Shown here in pieces: positions 51,910-62,109 of a stretch of DNA of 64,000 bases. Both the position numbers and the translations under genes were made by a program. Under the pieces are notes generated by a model. The model was not told the DNA's origin. It did not search any database and saw only the letters and a list, made by a program, of their open reading frames with translations. Source of the stretch: Streptomyces syringium. Its GTDB lineage: Bacteria > Actinomycetota > Actinomycetes > Streptomycetales > Streptomycetaceae. Every line of letters begins with the position of its first letter. Positions within the stretch are counted from its first letter, which is position 1. The stretch covers positions 62,001 to 126,000 of the forward strand of contig NZ_JAGIOH010000001.1 of NCBI RefSeq assembly GCF_017876625.1, read 5' to 3'.

Positions 51910-53112
51910 ATGAGAAGAATGCTTCCTTCGAGGCCGGTGGTGCCGGCCCTGCTGTCGACGGTGTTCACCGTCGTGCTGCTCCTTTGCACGCCGCCCGCCT
52001 GGGCGGGAAACAGTGCGGGGGTACGGGACAGGCCGCTCGCGTGCGCCCTGCCCGGCGCCACCGGCTGGACGGACGCGGGCCATGACACCGACTACTCCGT
52101 CTTCAAACGCCCCACCGGTGTCATCAGGATCGCCATGATCTTCGTGGACTTCCCCGACGCGCCCGCCACCGAGTCCCCGGCCTCCGACAGCGCCCGGATC
52201 ACCCCCGGCGCGGACTGGGTGAGGCAGGCCTCCTACGGCAGGGCACGACTGTCCATCGCCGAGCACCGGCGATGGGCGCGCATGCCGCAGCGCTCCACGG
52301 ACTACGGCTTCGCCCGCGGGCTCAGCCACGAGACGCACGAGGCCTGTCTCAAGGACGCCGTGACCGCGGCCGACCCGTACGTGGACTTCTCCCGCTACGA
52401 CATGGTGTACGTGGTCCCCACCCGCAACGCGTCGGCCATCTCCTTCACTCCGACCTATATCCACGAGCCGGGCACGGCGGGCGTGGTCGCCGACGGCCGA
52501 CGCCCGGCATGGGCGGTGACCTTCGGTCAGGACATGTGGCACTGGGACCACCGGCTGGTGGGCCACGAGAGTGCGCACGCCTTCGGCCTCCCCGATCTCT
52601 ACGCCTTCGACGCGGGCGGCGACACCCACCGCTTCACCGGCGGCTGGGACGTGATGGGTCTGATCGGCGGGGCAGGCTCGCAGTACTTCGCGTGGCAGTC
52701 GTGGAAGCTCGGCTGGACGCACGACAGCCAGGTCGTGTGCCGGGCGTCGCGGGGCCGCGACACGGTCCGTCTGACCGCGGTCGAGTACGGCGGCGGCACG
52801 AAGATGGCCGTGATACGCACCGGCCCGACGACCGCCTACGTCGTCGAGTCACGGCGGGCGGTACGGGCGGACGCCCGGGCCTGCGCGACCGGCGCCCTGG
52901 TCTACAAGGTGGACTCGTCCGTGCCGACCGGCAAGGGACCGATCCGGGTCGTGGACGCCGAGCCCGACGCCACCCCGGCGAGCGGCTGCCGGCCGCTGGA
53001 CGACGCCCCCTACCGGGCGGGCCGTTCGTTCACCGACTCCGCCGCCGGCGTCCGCATCGATGTCCTGAGCTCCCATCGCCACGGCGAGACGGTCCGCGTC
53101 ACCAGGTCATGA
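51910..53112 (+). CDS. Secreted M6-family metalloprotease
   Basis: A 400-residue secreted protease. ATG 51910 (GGAGGG upstream) starts a Sec signal (V-V-P-A-L-L-S-T-V-F-T-V-V-L-L-L-C) with A-W-A cleavage. The zinc site is H-E-S-A-H-A-F-G-L-P-D-L-Y with a downstream G-G-W-D-V-M-G Met-turn. This is the pattern of M6 (immune inhibitor A-like) proteases. It likely acts on extracellular proteins. The divergent LysR gene is the likely regulator. Confidence 0.9.
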   Translation: MRRMLPSRPVVPALLSTVFTVVLLLCTPPAWAGNSAGVRDRPLACALPGATGWTDAGHDTDYSVFKRPTGVIRIAMIFVDFPDAPATESPASDSARITPGADWVRQASYGRARLSIAEHRRWARMPQRSTDYGFARGLSHETHEACLKDAVTAADPYVDFSRYDMVYVVPTRNASAISFTPTYIHEPGTAGVVADGRRPAWAVTFGQDMWHWDHRLVGHESAHAFGLPDLYAFDAGGDTHRFTGGWDVMGLIGGAGSQYFAWQSWKLGWTHDSQVVCRASRGRDTVRLTAVEYGGGTKMAVIRTGPTTAYVVESRRAVRADARACATGALVYKVDSSVPTGKGPIRVVDAEPDATPASGCRPLDDAPYRAGRSFTDSAAGVRIDVLSSHRHGETVRVTRS

Positions 53113-53165
53113 CCGACGAGGACGGGTGACGCCGGTGGCACGGGCAACGGGTGCGTGGGCTGCCG

Positions 53166-53726
53166 CTATCGAGGGGCGATCGCCTTGACCCAGTCCTCGA
53201 CGGTGACCACATCCGCCCACTGCGGGAACAGCCGATCGAGGAGGACCCGGTGCAGCTCCGGGTCCGTGTCCAGACAGGCGTCGGAGAGGACGGTGAGGCC
53301 GAAGTCCTGGTCGTTCGCCTGGCACAGGGTGGACAGCACCACGGCGCTGGTGGCGATCCCGGTGAGTACGAGGCTGTCGATGCCCCGTGCCCGCAACACG
53401 ACGTCGAGATCGCTGCCCGAGAACGCGCTCGCCCGTCTCTTGGTGACCACCACGTCACCCGGCCGGGGCGCGACCTCGGGGTGGATCTCGGTGCCTGGTG
53501 CGCCCTCGACGAAGAGGCCGGCCTGTGCGATGGCAGTGAGAGCCCTGTTGCGCGTGCCGACTTCCGGGAAGCCGGGACGCAGCGCGATGACCACGTAGAT
53601 CACGGGTATGTCCGCCGCCCGGGCCCCGTCGATCGCCCTGCGCACGCGTGACAGATATCCGGAGTCGCCGCCGACGAGGTCCACGATGGCCCGTTGGACG
53701 TCCATCACGAGAAGGGCGCTGCTCAT
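53166..53726 (-). CDS. Isochorismatase-family hydrolase lacking the usual Cys
   Basis: A 186-residue protein of the cysteine-hydrolase (isochorismatase-like) fold: L-L-V-M-D-V-Q-R-A-I (catalytic Asp), V-V-V-T-K-R-R-A-S-A-F (Lys) and V-L-T-G-I-A-T-S-A-V-V-L-S-T. In the last motif the usual T-x-x-C-V is T-S-A-V-V, so the nucleophilic Cys is absent. A Cys-less subgroup exists in this family (as I recall), so activity may be altered rather than lost. Substrate unknown. Confidence 0.85.
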   Translation of the reverse strand: MSSALLVMDVQRAIVDLVGGDSGYLSRVRRAIDGARAADIPVIYVVIALRPGFPEVGTRNRALTAIAQAGLFVEGAPGTEIHPEVAPRPGDVVVTKRRASAFSGSDLDVVLRARGIDSLVLTGIATSAVVLSTLCQANDQDFGLTVLSDACLDTDPELHRVLLDRLFPQWADVVTVEDWVKAIAPR

Positions 53727-53866
53727 GTCGCCTCCAGAACGAGGCCAGGCCGGCCTCGAAAGGGCCCGAGTTCCGATCTTCGAATCCTACGCGGCCTCGG
53801 GCACGACGTAACGGGCACAAGCACTCAGGCCGTTCCCACAGCCATCAGCATCTCGCCCGGGGCGTC

Positions 53867-54649
53867 TCAGGCGCTGCCGAGGATGTCCTCGCGCCGGGCC
53901 AGCGCCCACGCGCGTTCCTCCTCGATGTCCGGGACGAAGTCCTGCCGCAGGAACGCCGCCCAGGGGTCCGCGCCGAGCGGGCCCAGACGCGCTATCCGCT
54001 CGGTCTCCGCGCGCTGCAACCGCGCCAGCGCGTCCAGCACGTCGGCCGGGTCCGTGCCGTAGGCGTCGCACAGCAGCCGCAGCCGTCGCGCCAACGGCGC
54101 GCCGGACTCGCCGTAGCCGACGCTGCGCTGACGGTCGGGAAACCGTAGGGGCACGCAGTACCAGGCCAGTTGTGCGACGTCGTCCAGTGCCTCGCCGGGG
54201 ATGGCCAGGTCCCAGTCGATGACGCCCACCAGGCGATCGTCCGCCCACACCGTGTTCCAGCTCGTGAGGTCGCCGTGGCGCATGATCAGCCCGGGACGCC
54301 AGCGGGCGTCCGGATCGCACCAGACGGCCTGCGACGACGGCCGGAAGTCGCGTACGGCCTCGTGGTAGTCGCGCAGCCACCGCCCGAGCGCGGTGATGCC
54401 CTCGTCCGCGAGGAGCGCCCGGGGCCACGGGTACAGCCCCACCTCGCCGCGCAGCAGCGACACCGCCTCGTGGCCGTCCACCGGACCGTCACCCAGGGCG
54501 CGCGGCGCGCCGGTGAATCCCACCTGCTCCAGATAGCGCAGCAGTTCCCGCACCGCGGGGGTCCACACACGCCAGGGCCTGAGAACGGTCTCGCCCTCAC
54601 GGCGCACCGTCGACAGCCCGCCGCGCATCGATTCACCGTCCTGGATCAT
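53867..54649 (-). CDS. Aminoglycoside phosphotransferase (APH)-family kinase
   Basis: A 260-residue APH/ChoK-like kinase: catalytic M-R-H-G-D-L-T-S-W-N-T-V-W (H-G-D-x-x-x-x-N) and V-G-V-I-D-W-D-L-A (metal-binding I-D-x-D). Such proteins phosphorylate antibiotics, choline-like or other small alcohols. The N-terminal ATP-lobe is short. Substrate unknown. Confidence 0.85.
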   Translation of the reverse strand: MIQDGESMRGGLSTVRREGETVLRPWRVWTPAVRELLRYLEQVGFTGAPRALGDGPVDGHEAVSLLRGEVGLYPWPRALLADEGITALGRWLRDYHEAVRDFRPSSQAVWCDPDARWRPGLIMRHGDLTSWNTVWADDRLVGVIDWDLAIPGEALDDVAQLAWYCVPLRFPDRQRSVGYGESGAPLARRLRLLCDAYGTDPADVLDALARLQRAETERIARLGPLGADPWAAFLRQDFVPDIEEERAWALARREDILGSA

Positions 54650-54712
54650 GGTGCAATCCTAGTGAGCGGCGGAATCCCGGGCCCGGGCGCCGTCGCGGTG
54701 ATCGACCGTACG

Positions 54713-54757
54713 CCGGAGCGGTCCGCTCGCCTGCCTCGGACAAGCGGACCGCTCCGG
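54713..54757. terminator. Strong hairpin terminator after the peptide ABC operon
   Basis: Perfect 15-bp inverted repeat CCGGAGCGGTCCGCT/AGCGGACCGCTCCGG (54713-54727, 54743-54757) with a 15-nt loop. It lies downstream of the leftward ABC transporter operon (ends 54871) and upstream of the APH gene start (54649). Confidence 0.8.
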
Positions 54758-54870
54758 CCCCGCACGGGTCAGGGCGCCGGACACCCCACCACGTCGGGCC
54801 CAAGAGGCCCGTGAGGGGGCGACATGCCGCACGTCACCCGTTCGTGACCCCCCGAAGCCTCATGACGATC

Positions 54871-55851
54871 TCAGGGTTCCTCGGGGAAGTGGCAGGCCAC
54901 CTCCCGCGCCTCCCCCGGTACCGCGACCCGCAAGAGCGGGGCCTCGCTCCGGCAGATCTCCCGCGCCTTGGGGCAGCGCGGATGAAAGGTGCAGCCGGGC
55001 GGGGGTGCGGCCGGGCTCGGCGGGTCGCCGAGCAGCGTGATCCGCTCCCGTCGGCGTTCGGCGGCCGGGTCGGGCAGCGGAACGGCGGAGAGCAGGGCCC
55101 GCGTGTAGGGATGGGCCGGGGCCGCGTACACCCGTTCCTTGTCGCCGACTTCGACGATCCGCCCCAGGTACATCACGGCCACCCGGTCGCAGACCCGCTT
55201 GACCACCGACAGGTCGTGGGCGATGAAGAGGTAGGCGAGCCCGAGCTCCCGCTGGAGCCGTTCCATCAGATTGACGATCTGGGCCTGTACGGAGACGTCG
55301 AGGGCCGAGACCGGCTCGTCGGCGACGATCAGGCGGGGGCCGGTGGCGAGGGAGCGGGCGATGCCGATGCGCTGCGCCTGCCCGCCGGAGAACTCGTGCG
55401 GGTAGCGGTCGATGTGCTCGGGGATGAGGCCCACGAGTGCCATCAGCTCCGCCGCCCGTTCGCGTGCCTCGGTCGCCGAATGCCCCTGTACCAGCAGCGG
55501 GTCGGCGATGATCCGGGCCACGGTCTGGCGGGGGTTGAGGGAGGAGTGCGGGTCCTGGAAGACCATCTGCAGGTCCCGGCGGAGCGGTTTGAGTTCGCGC
55601 TGCCGGAGTCGGCTGATGTCGCGGCCGTCGTAGGTGATCGACCCGGTGGTCGGTTCCAGGAGCCTCACGATCATGCGGCCGGTGGTGGACTTTCCGCAGC
55701 CGGACTCGCCGACCAGCCCCAGGGTCTCGCCCGCCGCCACGTCGAAGGAGACGCCGTCGACGGCCCGTACCGGGGCCGATCGGCCCCGCTTGCCCGGGAA
55801 GGTCATGGTCACGTCGCGGACGGAGAGCAGGGGTTCGGCCGGCGCGGTCAT
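54871..55851 (-). CDS. Oligopeptide ABC transporter ATP-binding protein (OppF/DppF type)
   Basis: A 326-residue ABC ATPase: Walker [10 protein letters not shown], signature F-S-G-G-Q-A-Q-R, Walker B L-I-V-A-D-E-P, and the C-terminal oligopeptide extension with [14 protein letters not shown]. It pairs with the upstream ATPase to power peptide uptake. Last gene of the operon; its ATG overlaps the previous stop by 4 bp. Confidence 0.95.
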   Translation of the reverse strand: MTAPAEPLLSVRDVTMTFPGKRGRSAPVRAVDGVSFDVAAGETLGLVGESGCGKSTTGRMIVRLLEPTTGSITYDGRDISRLRQRELKPLRRDLQMVFQDPHSSLNPRQTVARIIADPLLVQGHSATEARERAAELMALVGLIPEHIDRYPHEFSGGQAQRIGIARSLATGPRLIVADEPVSALDVSVQAQIVNLMERLQRELGLAYLFIAHDLSVVKRVCDRVAVMYLGRIVEVGDKERVYAAPAHPYTRALLSAVPLPDPAAERRRERITLLGDPPSPAAPPPGCTFHPRCPKAREICRSEAPLLRVAVPGEAREVACHFPEEP

Positions 55852-56869
55852 CGGGTGCCTCCGCACGGGTGGGCAGTGGTGTGCAGGGACAGGTGGCAGG
55901 CGACCAGGTGGCCGTGGGAGGGGGTGAGCTCGGGCCTGGTCGCCGTGCAGCGGGCACGGTCGGCCGGCGGCGCGGCCGCCGCGCGCGGGCAGCGTGGCGC
56001 GAAGGCACACCCGGGGGTGGGTGTGAGCAGGGAGGGCGGGCTGCCCGGAATGGCCCGCAGCAGCTGGTCGTCGCCGTCGTCGAGGCGGGGCAGGGAGTCG
56101 AGCAGGCCCCGGGTGTAGGGGTGGGCCGGTTCGGCGAACAGGTCGTCCACCGGGGCCTGTTCGGCCGCCCGGCCGCCGTACATCACCAGCACGTCCTGGG
56201 CGACGCGGGCGACGACGCCCAGATCGTGCGTGATCATGACGACGGCGAGTCCGCGCTCCTGCTGCAGACGGGCGATCAGCTCCAGGATCTGGGCCTGGAC
56301 GGTGACGTCGAGAGCGGTGGTCGGCTCGTCGGCGATGAGCAGCTCGGGTTCGCAGGCGAGCGCCATGGCGATCATGACGCGCTGGCGCATGCCGCCGGAG
56401 AACTGGTGCGGATACTCCCCCGCCCGGCGCGCGGGCTCCGGGATGCCGACCTCGCCGAGCATCTCGACGGCCCGTCTGCGGGCCACCGCACGACGGGAGC
56501 CGAAGTGGACGCGGTGGTGTTCGGCGATCTGCTCGCCGACGGTGTAGTAGGGGTGGAGGCTGGAGAGCGGGTCCTGGAAGATCATCGCCATCCGGCGGCC
56601 GCGCAGTCGGCGCAGTTCGCGTTCGGGGAGGCCCACGAGGTCCCGGCCGTCGAGGGCGATGGAGCCGGTGACCTCGGCGTCGGTGTGCAGGCCCATGACC
56701 GCCATGGAGGTGACGGACTTTCCGGAGCCGGATTCGCCGACGATGCCGAGGGTCCGGCCGCGGTGCACCGTCAGGGCCAGGGAGTCCACGACCCGAGCGG
56801 GTCCGTGCTTCGTGGGGAAGGTGACGGTGAGGTCCCGCACCTGGAGCAGGGGCGGCTGTTCGGCGGTCA

Positions 56870-56870
<1 letters not shown>
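55848..56870 (-). CDS. Oligopeptide ABC transporter ATP-binding protein (OppD/DppD type)
   Basis: A 340-residue ABC ATPase: Walker [11 protein letters not shown]-loop [10 protein letters not shown], signature F-S-G-G-M-R-Q-R, Walker B L-L-I-A-D-E-P, and the oligopeptide Cys motif C-A-F-A-P-R-C-P-R. It overlaps both neighbours (1 and 4 bp), so all five genes are translationally coupled. Confidence 0.95.
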
Positions 56871-57852
<982 letters not shown>

Positions 57853-57856
<4 letters not shown>

Positions 57857-58788
57857 GCGCGGCCGCTCCTGGGGTCGAGGACGTCGCGCAGCGCGTCGCC
57901 GAGCAGGGTGAAGGCGAGCACCGTCAGGAACAGACAGGTGCTCGGGATGACGAAGTACATGGGGTCGGTGTCGTAGAAGGCGACGCTCTCGGCGATCATC
58001 TGCCCCCAGGAGGGGGTGGGCGGCCGGACGCCGACGCCCAGATAACTCAGGGCCGCCTCGGTGGCGATCATGCCGGGGATGATGAGGGTGGTGTACGCGA
58101 TGACGGGCCCGAGGACGCCGGGGAGGATGTCGCGGGTGAGGATGCGCCAGGGCCCCGAGCCGCTGACGCGGGCGGCGTCGACGTACTCGCGGTGCTTGAG
58201 GGAGAGGGTCTGGCCGCGGACGACGCGGGCGATGCCGGGCCAGCCGAACAGCCCGATGACGGCGGTCATCAGCACGATCCTGTTGACGTCCTTCGCCACC
58301 GACATCATCGCGATCATGAAGATGAGGGAGGGGAAGGACATGGTGAGGTCCATCAGGCGGGAGAGGACGGTGTCGGTGCGGCCGCCGAAGTAGCCCGCCG
58401 CGATGCCGGCCGCCGTTCCGGCGACGACGACGATCGCCGTGGCGGTCAGGGCGATCAGGAGCGATACCTGGGCGCCGTGGACGACCCGGGCGAAGAGGTC
58501 GCGGCCGGTGACGGGTTCGACGCCGAGCCAGTGGTCGGCGGAGATGCCGCCGAGCGGGCCGAGGGGCTGGCCGCCGAGGTAGGGGTCGACGGCGCTCTTG
58601 TCGAACTCCTCGGGCGTCCAGCCGGCGAGCGAGCTCAGCAGCGGGGCGCCCGCGGCCATGAGCAGGAAGAGCGCGACGACGAGGAGCGAGATCCGTACGG
58701 AGGCGCGACGGCCCAGTTCGGCGCGGGCGAGCCGCCAGGGGCCGCTGCCCGAGGGGGCGCCTGCTGCGGGGGGTGCGGTGGTGGTCAT
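57853..58788 (-). CDS. Oligopeptide ABC transporter permease (DppC type)
   Basis: A 311-residue permease: cytoplasmic N-terminus, a DppC-type first helix, H-W-L-G-V-E-P-V-T-G-R-D-L-F-A-R loop, then helices with the EAA loop (Y-V-D-A-A-R-V-S-G). ATG 58788 is used because the long upstream extension lies inside the binding-protein gene. Overlaps the DppB gene by 4 bp. Confidence 0.93.
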
Positions 58789-58802
58789 GGGGGTACCGGT
58801 CC

Positions 58803-60548
58803 TCAGCCCTGGCTCTTGGCGGGGTCCTTGAGGCCGACCGTGGCGTAGTCGATCTGGCCGCCGAAGGACGTGTGCCCGTAGGCGCCGGCGATGTTGGTGC
58901 CGAGGACCAGCGGCCACCGGCGGATCAGCACCGGTACGGTCGGGGCCTTGGCGAGGATCTCGCCGTCCAGCCGCTGCCAGGCCCGGCCGGCCTCCGTGGC
59001 GTCCGTCATGGCCGCGATCCGGTCCATCTGCTTCATGGCCGCGTCGTCGCGGAAGAGCGAGTGGTTGCCGGAGTTGCCCTTCTCCTTGATGAAGCGGGCG
59101 TCGAAGACGAAGGGCAGGAAGGTGGAGCCGGAGGGGTAGTCGGGGCACCAGCCGGTGTACACCATGTCGGTGCGGTTCTTGGTGTCGCCGATGGTGGCGT
59201 AGAACGCGGACGGGTCGACCGTCTCGATGGTGACCTTGATGCCGGCCCGGCCCAGGGACTGCTGGATCGCCTCGGCCCGGCCCTTGTCACCCGACGAGAC
59301 CGTGATCTTGGTGGAGAGGCCGTCCGGTTTCCCGGCCTCCTTCAGCAGCTGTTTCGCCTTCGCCGTGTCGCCCGTGGCGGGGATCTTCAGGGTGTCGGGC
59401 TGCTTGCCGCCGAACAGCGCGGCCGGCATGTACGCGGTCGACAGGTCGTTGAAGGCGGGGCCGCCGGAGGAGGTCAGGACGGCGTCCCGGTCGAGGGCGT
59501 ACTGCACGGCCTGACGTACTTTCACGTCGTTGAACGGGGCGCGGCCGGTGTGCATCTGGACCATGTCGGTGCAGTTGGTGGATTCGGCCAGGAGCCGCTT
59601 TCGCACATCGGCCCTGGGCAGCACCTTGGCGGCGCTCTCCGGCCGCAGGGCACCCCAGGAGACGGCGGAGGCGTCGGGGCCCTGGCTCGCTATGAGCCGG
59701 TCGTCGATCTGGTTGGCCTTGAGCCCCATGACGACGACCAGCTTGTCCGGGTACGCCTTGCGTACCTCATCGGTCTTCGGGTCCCACTTGTCGTTGCGGA
59801 CGAGGACGAGCTTCTTGCCCCGGTCGTAGGACTCGATCTTGTAGGGCCCCGAGGAGAAGGGCCGGTTGTCGTAGCGCGGGCCCTTGTCCTGGCCCTGCGG
59901 TACGGGCGCGAAGGTCGGCATCACCGTGGCGTTGGGGAACTCTGCGAAGGGCTTGTTCAGCTCGAAGACGATGGTGTGGTCGTCCGGGGTCTTGATGGAG
60001 TCGAGGTGTTTGCCCTGGGCGGGGCCCTGGTAGCCCTCGGCGCCGGCGAGGTAGCGGGCCGCGTAGTCGGCGCCGCCGGGAAGATCCGGGGAGAAGGACC
60101 GTTCCACGTTGTATTTGACGTCCCGCGCGGTGACGGGCGAGCCGTCCTCGTACGTCACCCCGCGCTTGAGGCGGAACGTCCACGTCCTGGCTCCGTTGGA
60201 CGGGGTGCCCAGGTCGGTGGCCAGATCGGGGACCAGTTGATTGCCCTGTGTCCCGGGGGCCGACTTGTACGTCACCAGGGTCCGGTAGAGCAGCCGGGTC
60301 CCGAAGTCCATGTCGTTCATGACCCAGTTGCGGGCCGGGTCGAGGTGTGTGAAGTCCTGGTTGGACAGCACGGTGAGCGTGCCGCCCTTCTGCGGGGTGC
60401 CGCCGACCACGGAACCCTCGCTGGCGGCGGGGTTCTTGCCGTTCCTGCCGTCGCCTCCCGCCTGCTTCCCGCCGGAACAACCGGCCGCGGCGAGTGCGAG
60501 GGGGGCCGCCAGCACGGCGGCGAGGACGGTATGGGTGCGCTTGTTCAT
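58803..60548 (-). CDS. Peptide ABC transporter substrate-binding lipoprotein
   Basis: A 581-residue SBP_bac_5 protein with lipobox L-A-A-A-G-C near residue 24, so it is anchored outside the membrane. Features: L-T-V-L-S-N-Q-D-F-T-H-L-D-P-A-R, Y-K-I-E-S-Y-D-R-G-K-K-L-V-L-V-R-N, R-Q-A-V-Q-Y-A-L-D-R. First gene of the five-gene importer operon. GGAGTGACC precedes the ATG. The shared promoter element lies 56 bp upstream. Binding of collagen-derived Pro/Hyp peptides is inferred from context. Confidence 0.93.
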   Translation of the reverse strand: MNKRTHTVLAAVLAAPLALAAAGCSGGKQAGGDGRNGKNPAASEGSVVGGTPQKGGTLTVLSNQDFTHLDPARNWVMNDMDFGTRLLYRTLVTYKSAPGTQGNQLVPDLATDLGTPSNGARTWTFRLKRGVTYEDGSPVTARDVKYNVERSFSPDLPGGADYAARYLAGAEGYQGPAQGKHLDSIKTPDDHTIVFELNKPFAEFPNATVMPTFAPVPQGQDKGPRYDNRPFSSGPYKIESYDRGKKLVLVRNDKWDPKTDEVRKAYPDKLVVVMGLKANQIDDRLIASQGPDASAVSWGALRPESAAKVLPRADVRKRLLAESTNCTDMVQMHTGRAPFNDVKVRQAVQYALDRDAVLTSSGGPAFNDLSTAYMPAALFGGKQPDTLKIPATGDTAKAKQLLKEAGKPDGLSTKITVSSGDKGRAEAIQQSLGRAGIKVTIETVDPSAFYATIGDTKNRTDMVYTGWCPDYPSGSTFLPFVFDARFIKEKGNSGNHSLFRDDAAMKQMDRIAAMTDATEAGRAWQRLDGEILAKAPTVPVLIRRWPLVLGTNIAGAYGHTSFGGQIDYATVGLKDPAKSQG

Positions 60549-60603
60549 CAGTGGTCACTCCGTGAACAGTCGAACAGTCGAAAGGAAGACTGAAATGTGA
60601 CCC

Positions 60604-60635
60604 GTAACATAGTAATGTGAAATTGCACTGACAAG
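60604..60635 (-). promoter_or_regulatory. Peptide-importer promoter with shared operator (site B)
   Basis: Read leftward: -35 TTGTCA (complement of 60629-60634), 17-bp spacer, -10 TATGTT (complement of 60606-60611), 56 bp before the binding-protein ATG. The spacer contains AATGTGAAAT, as at sites A and C. The element also lies 46 bp before the divergent M24 peptidase, so it could control both directions. Confidence 0.8.
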
Positions 60636-60680
60636 GCGTTAGCCTCTCCGTTATCCACCTGTGTCCGAGGAGGAGTCCCC

Positions 60681-62051
60681 ATGAACGAACCAGCGGTCGC
60701 CGCACCCCGCACGGTAAGTCACGACCTGCCCGTTTCACCGGAGTTGGCGGCCTTCATGGCCGACGGCTGGGCGGCGAGCCCGCTGCCCGGCGACATCCGG
60801 CTGCCCGTCGCGGACGTCACCGCCGTACGCCGGGAGCGGCTTTCGGCCCTCTTTCCGGGCGAGCGGCTGATCGTCCCCGCGGGGGAACTGAAGGTCCGCT
60901 CCAATGACTGCGACCACCGCTTCCGTCCGCACAGCGCCTACGCGTGGCTGACCGGCCTGACCGGCGAGGAGCAGGCCGGTCATGTGCTCGTCCTGGAACC
61001 GGACGGCCCGCACCGGCACGAGCCGGTGCTCTACGTGCGGCCGCGCTCCCCGCGTGACGGTGCGGAGTTCTACCGCGACCGGCGCTACGGCGAGTTCTGG
61101 GTCGGCCCGCGCCCCGACCTCGGCGAGGCCGAGCGCATGACCGGCATTCGCTGCGCCCACCAGGACACCTATGCGCAACTGCCGCCCGGGCGCGACGCGT
61201 CCCGCGACCCCGAGCTCGCCACCGCCCTGAGCGAGCTGCGGCTGATCAAGGACGCGTGGGAGGTCGAACAGCTGCAACTGGCCGTGGACCACACCACCGC
61301 CGGCTTCACGGACGTCGTGCGGGCGCTGCCCCGCGCGCTGGCACACCCGCGCGGCGAGCGGTGGATCGAGGGCGTCTTCGCCCTGCGCGCCCGCACGGAG
61401 GGCAACGGCACCGGCTACGAGACCATCGCCGCCTCGGGCGCACACGCGTGCGTGCTGCACTGGATACGCAACGACGGGCGGCTGGACCCCAGCGAACTGC
61501 TGCTCCTGGACGCCGGCGTGGAGACCGACACCCTCTACACCGCCGACATCACCCGCACCCTGCCGCTGTCCGGGCGCTTCTCACCCGTCCAGCGCCAGGT
61601 CTACGAACTCGTCCTCGCCGCCCAGGAGGCGGGCATCGCCGCGCTCAAGCCGGGGGCGAGCTTCCGCGACTTCCACCGGGCCGGCATGCGGGTGATCGCG
61701 GAGGGCCTCGCCGAGTGGGGCGTGCTGCGCAGCGCCGAAGGCGACCTCCACCGCCGCTACACCCTGTGCAGCAGCGGGCACATGCTCGGCCTCGACGTCC
61801 ACGACTGCGCCCAGGCCAGAGCGAACACCTACCTCGACGGCGTCCTGGAGGAGGGGCAGGTGCTCACCGTCGAACCCGGGCTCTACCTCCAGAGCGACGA
61901 CGAGACACTGCCGGCCGCGCTGCGCGGGATCGGGGTGCGCATCGAGGACGACCTGGTGATCACCGCCGACGGGGCGCGGCTGATGTCCGGGGCACTGCCC
62001 CGGACCCCGGACGCGATCGAGTCGTGGATGGGCGAACTGATGGAAGGCTGA
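60681..62051 (+). CDS. M24B Xaa-Pro aminopeptidase (PepP-like)
   Basis: A 456-residue M24B peptidase: N-terminal creatinase-like domain (with R-S-N-D-C-D-H-R-F-R-P-H-S-A-Y-A-W-L-T-G), then the metal site L-L-D-A-G-V-E-T-D, Y-T-A-D-I-T-R-T-L-P, G-H-M-L-G-L-D-V-H-D, V-E-P-G-L-Y and R-I-E-D-D. It releases an N-terminal residue before proline. GAGGAGGAG precedes the ATG. Divergent from the peptide importer and in front of the dehydrogenase genes: suited to processing imported Pro-rich peptides. Confidence 0.93.
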   Translation: MNEPAVAAPRTVSHDLPVSPELAAFMADGWAASPLPGDIRLPVADVTAVRRERLSALFPGERLIVPAGELKVRSNDCDHRFRPHSAYAWLTGLTGEEQAGHVLVLEPDGPHRHEPVLYVRPRSPRDGAEFYRDRRYGEFWVGPRPDLGEAERMTGIRCAHQDTYAQLPPGRDASRDPELATALSELRLIKDAWEVEQLQLAVDHTTAGFTDVVRALPRALAHPRGERWIEGVFALRARTEGNGTGYETIAASGAHACVLHWIRNDGRLDPSELLLLDAGVETDTLYTADITRTLPLSGRFSPVQRQVYELVLAAQEAGIAALKPGASFRDFHRAGMRVIAEGLAEWGVLRSAEGDLHRRYTLCSSGHMLGLDVHDCAQARANTYLDGVLEEGQVLTVEPGLYLQSDDETLPAALRGIGVRIEDDLVITADGARLMSGALPRTPDAIESWMGELMEG

Positions 62052-62083
62052 GAAGAGTTATCCGAGGACGGCCCTTGGCAGCC

Positions 62084-62107
62084 GTAGTGCAATGTGAAAT
62101 ATTACTG
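62084..62107 (+). promoter_or_regulatory. Internal promoter/operator (site C)
   Basis: AGTGCAATGTGAAAT-ATTACT sits directly before the GTG of the FAD oxidoreductase. It shares AATGTGAAAT and the ACT arm with sites A and B. A -35-like TTGGCA (62075-62080) and -10-like TATTAC (62100-62105) would place the transcript start at or next to the GTG. Confidence 0.6.
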
Positions 62108-62109
62108 CT

